Source of the DNA: Reticulitermes speratus
Taxonomy: Eukaryota; Arthropoda; Insecta; Blattodea; Rhinotermitidae
Direction: 5' to 3'
Assembly (NCBI GenBank): GCA_021186555.1
Contig: JAJKFL010000006.1
Location: 37,011,478-37,075,477 of the forward strand
DNA length: 64,000 nt
This document shows positions 58,796 to 64,000 of the stretch, piece by piece (within the stretch, counting starts at the first letter, position 1; each line of letters starts with the position of its first letter). Below the pieces are notes generated by a model. That model was not told the origin of the DNA and searched no databases. It saw only the letters and a program-made list of their open reading frames with translations. The position numbers and the translations under genes were made by a program.

Positions 58796-59439
58796 TCATG
58801 TCCATCTTCCACTGAGAAGTTCTGGTTTTCTCCTCTATGGAAGCAAAATGTGAGAACATAACATTCCAACATGGCAGGAAGTTTGAGCACACAGCTGGTT
58901 TTGTTCTACGAACACAGTTTTGACACTTGCAAGTGCCCAACAAAGTGAAAAGTTGCTGAACAGAACATAGCATAACTAACACTAGATGCACATTTATCTT
59001 CTTCAAGTCACACTAACGGTGACAAGGACTGACAGACAACACACAGGGGACTGACAGTACACAAAATTGACCTGCTGTAAATATAGTCCACAGGTTACAG
59101 GGCTCCCAACAGGTTGAGAAAAAATTATGCACCCCACTCAACACTTTCATGCTTTCTTGCTTGAAATAATACAACTATCAGAGCACTGCCCAATGTGACT
59201 ATGGAAATGTATTTATTCCTATCAATTAAACTACAGATTGGACACCATCGCAGGGACAAAGTGAAAGATCACTGGTCCGCACTAGATCAGTTCCTATGGC
59301 CCTTTACAAAAAACACAATTAAATGAGACATATGTATACTAAGATTTCTACACACTTGTGGTAATAAAAATGACCTGACAAGACAGATGAAAAGTATGAC
59401 CAGTTACGGAAAATGAGAACTGTATCTGACAAAGTAAAT

Positions 59440-60640
59440 GGTGCATATCCTAAATACTATGACTGTTCAAAAACTTCCAGGACTGCTTGCATGTGGCAGC
59501 CATGTGATGATTTGGCATGGTTGAGGACACGTTCTGTATCCTGTTGCTGTTTTAAATTGAGTCCTAATGTGTTGTTGTTGAGTAAAGACAGTGTGCATGA
59601 GCATTTTTTTCAAAAAATGCCATAAGCAGAAGAGTGCACTTGTGTGAAACTGTATTACATTGGGGACAAGTGCTAAGGAAACTTACTAGTTGTTAAATGT
59701 TGCATTCCATAACAAGGCATTAAGCCAACCAACAGCATTTCAATGGTACACATTTTAAACATGGTCAAGAACTGTGGGAAGGCAACCAACATTCTAGCTA
59801 CCCATCCATGCCACTAATGAAAAGTCAATGCAATCAATTCCTTAGTGCATTCAAATTGACAATTAAGTGTATGATAAAAGGCAGAAGAAGTAGCAACATC
59901 TGCAGAAGAACATTATTCACAACTTTTGCCATACAGCGTGTCTCCACTAATTTCATTCCACAACTGCTCACAGCTGAACAAGAAGATAACCGACTGAATA
60001 TTTGTACACACGTTTTCAGCAACCTGAAATGGAAGAGAACCTTATAAAAGTAATCATTACGGATGATGAGACATCGGTCTACACGTATGACATCAAAATA
60101 AAGCTGCTGTCATAACAGTGGAAGTCAAAATCATTCCCCAGAAAAAAGAAACATATACACAAACAACACAGCAGACTGAATATGAAGAATCATGCTCGCG
60201 GTTTTCTTCAATTGTCGACATTTTGTGCATCACGAGTTTCTTCCTAGAGGTCCAACAGCAAATCAAGAATTCTACCCAACTGTTTTACAATGTCTATGAG
60301 AAGCAATGTGAAATAACTGCAAATCTGTCAGGAAAAGAATTGGATTCTTCACAACAACACTCCTGCACACTTGGCTATCTCGTCCAGAAGTTTCTTGTAA
60401 AAAACAAAACTGCAGTGGTTCCACAGCCACCATACAGTCCTTATCTCTCTCAGCTGACTTTTTGCTGTTCCCAAAAATGAAGTTAGTTTAAAAGGACATT
60501 GATTTGAATGATAAGAAGATATACAAGAAATAATGCTAGAGCAGCTAACCCAAATATCTTCAAAATCACATATGGATTGCTGGGAAAGCAGGAAATGTCA
60601 TCAAAATCATTGTGTTTTGAAGGGGATAAGGTTTAATAAA
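59440..60640 (+). pseudogene. Decayed mariner transposon (DD34D type) in DDX24 intron
   Basis: The + strand, across many stops and shifts, follows the mariner transposase order: a helix-turn-helix-like N-terminal region near 59650-59850, the PRLLTDEQ-like region near 59950, WILHNNTPAHL near 60340 (normally HHDNAPAH, so the catalytic Asp is now Asn), QPPYSPYLSQL near 60425 (SPDLAPCD expected, Asp lost) and a terminal VLKGIRF (60615). Both catalytic positions visible are lost. Confidence 0.65.
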
Positions 60641-61762
60641 GTTTAACTAGCATGTACCATGTTTCACCCGATTTTTTTGAACATATCTCATATTACAGCC
60701 CAAAACATTTAGCAGGTGATGAAATTTTTGTTTTTTCAAAGGTAAAGTCATCTTCAAAAGCATATACCAGAAAAATACAACTGGTTTGGGATAAAAATCT
60801 AGAACCTGTTTTATTCTTAATGGATATATATACAATATGACTGTAAGTTTGGGTTAAAGGCAGAACACATGTGTCTGGTTCAAGGGTGTTTGGATTTTAC
60901 AAACAGGAACAAGAAACAAGTATGAGCATTCCTGAATGATCTGTATACAGGTGTGTCTGATGTTGATGTTTTGACAAACAACAAAATAAGAATCGCTGCT
61001 TGTAGATGTCTCTAAATAAAGCATCACTACTGTAAAAATCATAAGGGTTTTAGTAAACAAAATCAACCCTCAGAAGTGAACAATTCAATTAGAAGTAAAC
61101 CTCAGACAATCTTCTGAACATACAGAAGCATTTTAGGTAAATATGGCAATTAAGAGTTCTGTTTTCATAAACAAAAAAATTTTAAAACATGATGTAACAA
61201 GACAGTTTTCCCTTCGGGACATTAAACGTTCACAACCTGTACTACATACCTTACCACATATTAAAAGAGGTGTTGAAGATAACCTTCAACTCTCAGAAAT
61301 GCTTGACACAAGGTAAATGAATTACTAAAACCTGAACTTTGCTAGAAATAGCTGATACTGCATGTATAATGATTTATTTTGCACACCTAATGATTTATTT
61401 CAGTTCACCTTCTATGTATGGACTGTTTTAATGTGCACTGTCTTTCAAACTTCCCTACAGATGATGATCACATGGCATCAGATTGGGTGACTGAGCAGTC
61501 CATCAAGGATGACTAATTATTCAGTCACCAAAAATGATCTGTAACACAGCCACTGAATTGCTGGTTGTATGATCATTGCACCATCTTGCTGGGCGAAACC
61601 AGTATTCCCTCTCATCACTTACATTTTCCAAAAATGGTGCAAGAATTTATCCACTGTACCATTCTGAATTTACCGTGTCCAAAACCAATATAAGTCCAAC
61701 TGATCTTTCTGCTGATAGTACACCATACCTCAACTTTCCTGTCATGTAATGGCATTTTTTTT

Positions 61763-61786
61763 GGGGGGGGGGGGGGGGGGGGGGGG
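61763..61786 (+). repeat. Poly-G run (24) after poly-T
   Basis: Eight T followed by 24 G, directly at the tail end of the minus-strand SINE A copy. Reads as a homopolymer expansion at the SINE tail or a sequencing artefact. Confidence 0.8.
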
Positions 61787-62055
61787 TGAAGGGCCCCGTA
61801 GCAGATGCTACAGATGCACCGCAGCCTTAAACCTTATTGTGCAACCCTGTGATGAAGATGATTAGTTTCTTTTCTGTTTTTCCGTGTAGTGGAGCACCGG
61901 TGGAATGAAATTGACAGGGGTAAATCGAAGTACTTGGGGGAAAAACCTGTCCCAGTGCTACTTTGTCCACCACAAATCCCACATGGACTGACTTGGGATC
62001 GAACCCGGACCTCCGCTGTGAGAGGCCGGCAACTAACCGCCTCAGACATGGCACG
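61787..62055 (-). repeat. SINE family A, near full length
   Basis: In minus orientation: a tRNA-like head with GTCTGAGGCGGTTAGTTGCC and box B GGGTTCGATCCC, then GGTGGACAAAGTAGCACTGG, CAAGTACTTCGATTTACCCC, TTCATTCCACCGGTGCTCCA and ACAGGGTTGCACAATAAGG. CpGs are intact against a CpG-poor background, so insertion is probably recent. Confidence 0.7.
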
Positions 62056-62872
62056 GCCTAGTGTGGGATTAAGTGCTGTCCAGTATCTGTTATTTCCAGT
62101 ATTTATGTGGACGTTTAAGTAAAATCATTCCTCATCTGCAAAATAAGTTAGCAATGAATTAACTTCACTACTATAAACTGCTTCACAAAACCGGTTAAAA
62201 ACTGTACTCTCGCAACACAGTCTGCCTACTGGAGATTCTGCACAACTGTAAATTTGTATGGTATCAAAAAAGCTGTTTTGTGGTTGTATATACAGATGAA
62301 TTTGCTAACTGGTTTTCAAGGATAATCGTCATAGACTTTTGTGGACATACTTCCGAGTGCACTCCTGTATCATCTAATGTGTCTTCTGAAAGAACATGTC
62401 ATACTTGCTATTGCTTCGTCTGTAACAAAGAACCTCTTCAAAATTTGTTCATCAGTAAATCCACTGTCCATTTAGAAGGAACTGAAACACAGGGAAACCA
62501 ACTTCTACAATGCTAAAACATTCTTACAGGATTTCTTCCTTATACAGATTTCCACAATAAAATCCTTTTTTATTACACTGTACTTCATTTCCAGGAACAT
62601 AGCAGTAACTCACATCACAATAAAAATCCTGTTTTCCACTGTACTCCAGATTCATGAACAAACAACCATTTACATCTGTTGCATGCAGCTTATACACTGT
62701 ATGACTACGCCTTCAGACGATGCATTGCAACTGAACGTGCTGCAATAAAACTACCAGAGGTGAGTCATACAGTGCTGGATAAACTTTTTGACAGTGTTAA
62801 GTTCCACTTTCAGATGGACAGTCTGTATCTTTGAATACAGGTTCAGTCTGTGTATGTTTGTGAACTACTTAC

Positions 62873-63114
62873 TTTAACGCCAGTATACTTCGCTGCAGAT
62901 GTGAGGTGTCTGTGTACTTGCATTGCCAGCTCTCTTGTAGGAGTCAGCACTAGGGCATAAAGCTTTGATTCTGGATAGCCTTTGGTGCTGTGGAGAGAGA
63001 CATCACTCACAACTTGGGCAGCACAGCCGATATCCACCAGTTCACTATTATCACACCCTTCAGAATCAGTTTCATTTTCATATGACTCACCATCATCTGC
63101 CTTCTTTGTGTCAC
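62873..63114 (-). CDS. DDX24: DDX24 RNA helicase exon with motif Ia (first recognised)
   Basis: Acceptor tttttttcag precedes GTGACAC at 63114 and donor TTAAA|GTAAGT follows 62873. It encodes an acidic spacer (GDTKKADDGESYENETDSEG, then CDNSELVDIG) and YALVLTPTRELAMQVHRHLT, SAAKYTGVK. PTREL is motif Ia. DDX24 is a nucleolar helicase linked to large-subunit ribosome assembly (yeast Mak5), and is distinguished by a long acidic insert between motif I and motif Ia, which this exon carries. Exons with the Q motif and motif I (GSGKT) must lie beyond 64000, so the gene is partial here. All six exons join in frame. Confidence 0.92.
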
Positions 63115-63179
63115 CTGAAAAAAAGGGACTTCTGTATTCTTTACTTTTACTGCTAGAATCTTCACAGAAAGTAAATGTA

Positions 63180-63420
63180 AAGCTTTCCCTGTGTTTAATA
63201 AGTGCCAGGCCATTAAGACACATGGGGGGGAAAAAAACTGCTCCATGCATCATTAACTTTGACAATGGATGGAAATGAGTGATCAGCTAATGCAACAGGA
63301 CCTAGTATCACTGGATAGGAAGCTGGGTGCGTACCAGAGCTGGTTTGGCCACAAAGGAGAAAACAAAATGTCACTGTTCCTGCTGGAAATTGCTCATCGA
63401 TTCCACAGCTGTCCAACATA
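63180..63420 (+). repeat. SINE-like repeat family B, diverged
   Basis: GTGCCAGGCCATTAAGACAC, GCTCCATGCATCATTAACTT, AAGCTGGGTGCGTACCAGAG and CTGGTTTGGCCAC parallel 55180-55460. It starts about 65 nt beyond the acceptor of the adjacent DDX24 exon. Confidence 0.45.
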
Positions 63421-64000
63421 ATGTAGCCTAGACACTACATCCTCTACCCTATCTTTGGAAAAGAAAATGTTTACATTAATAATTCCTTTCTTTCTGATGC
63501 CATGTCTTATTATGTGAGCAAGTAGAGGTGAGGACTGTTATCTTTTGGTTAATTAGGAATGAAGAAGAATGCCAAAGGAGGTACACGGGCAATGTGTGCT
63601 TCTACGAATTTATTAAAGTATCACATCCTACCTTATCAAAGAACATACGCACATTTGTAGCACATAAAAGTGAAGGATAAAAACAATAATTTTAGAAAAC
63701 ACCAAGAAGTAGATTAAATCTCGCTTATTCTCAGTCTATTTAAAAGCACTTCAAATGGCTCAGAGTATCATCACATGAATTTAGAAGGGATGTGGAAGGA
63801 AGCAGTCATGACCTAATTTTAGGCACTAATCTGGTATTTGCCTACAGGATTATTATATGCAGACAGCAAGGCTAGTTCGCAAAATAACAAAAAACAAGTA
63901 ACTTTCCACAAAATTGTGTGTATTTAATGATACATAAATAACCAAAATCAAAACTTCAGAAGTTTATAAAAAAAAACTTGTTTCATGAACATTTTTATGA
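63421..64000. other. DDX24 intron continuing past the window end
   Basis: CpG-poor, AT-rich; no exon with a Q motif or GSGKT is readable on the minus strand. Confidence 0.45.

Larger units (their letters stand above)
57801..62872. other. DDX24 intron with repeats
   Basis: 5-kb intron. Contents: an A-run of about 18 at 57880-57898, a tandem duplication, a mariner pseudogene, a poly-G run and a SINE A copy (all listed). 60650-61750 and 62060-62870 show nothing recognisable. Confidence 0.6.
37540..64000. other. CpG-depleted domain covering DDX24 and its downstream flank
   Basis: By eye there are about 5 CG dinucleotides in 39001-40000 against about 35 in 17001-18000, at broadly similar base composition, with TG/CA correspondingly common. 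The depletion continues to the window end, broken by inserted elements (56818-57132, 61787-62055). In insects, germline methylation is concentrated in transcribed housekeeping genes and erodes CpG; DDX24 fits that class. The domain starts about 8 kb beyond the last recognised DDX24 exon. Confidence 0.6.

Overview
The window is insect nuclear DNA: spliced genes with long introns, no operons, and about two thirds visibly made of transposon debris. The repeats (an RTE/BovB-type LINE, tRNA-headed SINEs, Penelope-like, pogo/Tigger, mariner/Tc1 and hAT remnants) resemble what I know from large hemimetabolous genomes, most probably a cockroach or termite (Blattodea). That placement is inference from repeat style.

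Two host genes can be supported. On the + strand an unrecognised gene has at least four exons with consistent splice phases (5578-7496, 16606-16789, 22686-22858, 24330-24504). It encodes a largely disordered, Ser/Arg/Pro-rich protein with two better-ordered basic segments. Its first large exon changes reading frame near 5900-5970, explained either by a 68-bp intron or by an indel. On the - strand from 63114 down to about 45823 lie six exons of a DEAD-box RNA helicase of the DDX24 (Mak5-like) family, covering motif Ia to motif VI and part of the C-terminal region. Its 5' exons (Q motif, motif I) lie beyond base 64000. The two genes are convergent.

Layout: 1-5.5 kb holds a decayed pogo/Tigger element and paired SINEs. 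5.6-24.5 kb is the + strand gene, whose 9-kb first intron contains a 4-kb RTE LINE interrupted by a Tc1/mariner-type element. 24.5-37.4 kb is SINE/hAT/fold-back debris without a supported gene. 37.4-64 kb is the DDX24 region and its downstream flank, and is strongly CpG-poor compared with 1-37 kb, as expected for germline-methylated transcribed DNA in insects.

The most interesting signal is a set of short motifs (10.5, 16.3, 16.5, 22.1, 50.6 and 50.8 kb, with decayed relatives at 20.8 and 35.3-35.5 kb). They match the hammerhead ribozyme core CUGANGA ... GAAAC ... GUH. Helix I and helix II covary between copies. Several pairs sit head to head in fold-back elements, the architecture expected for Penelope-like retroelement terminal repeats; a Penelope-type reverse-transcriptase fragment is present at 51.7 kb. 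I found no CRISPR array, bacterial gene or genuine tRNA/rRNA gene.
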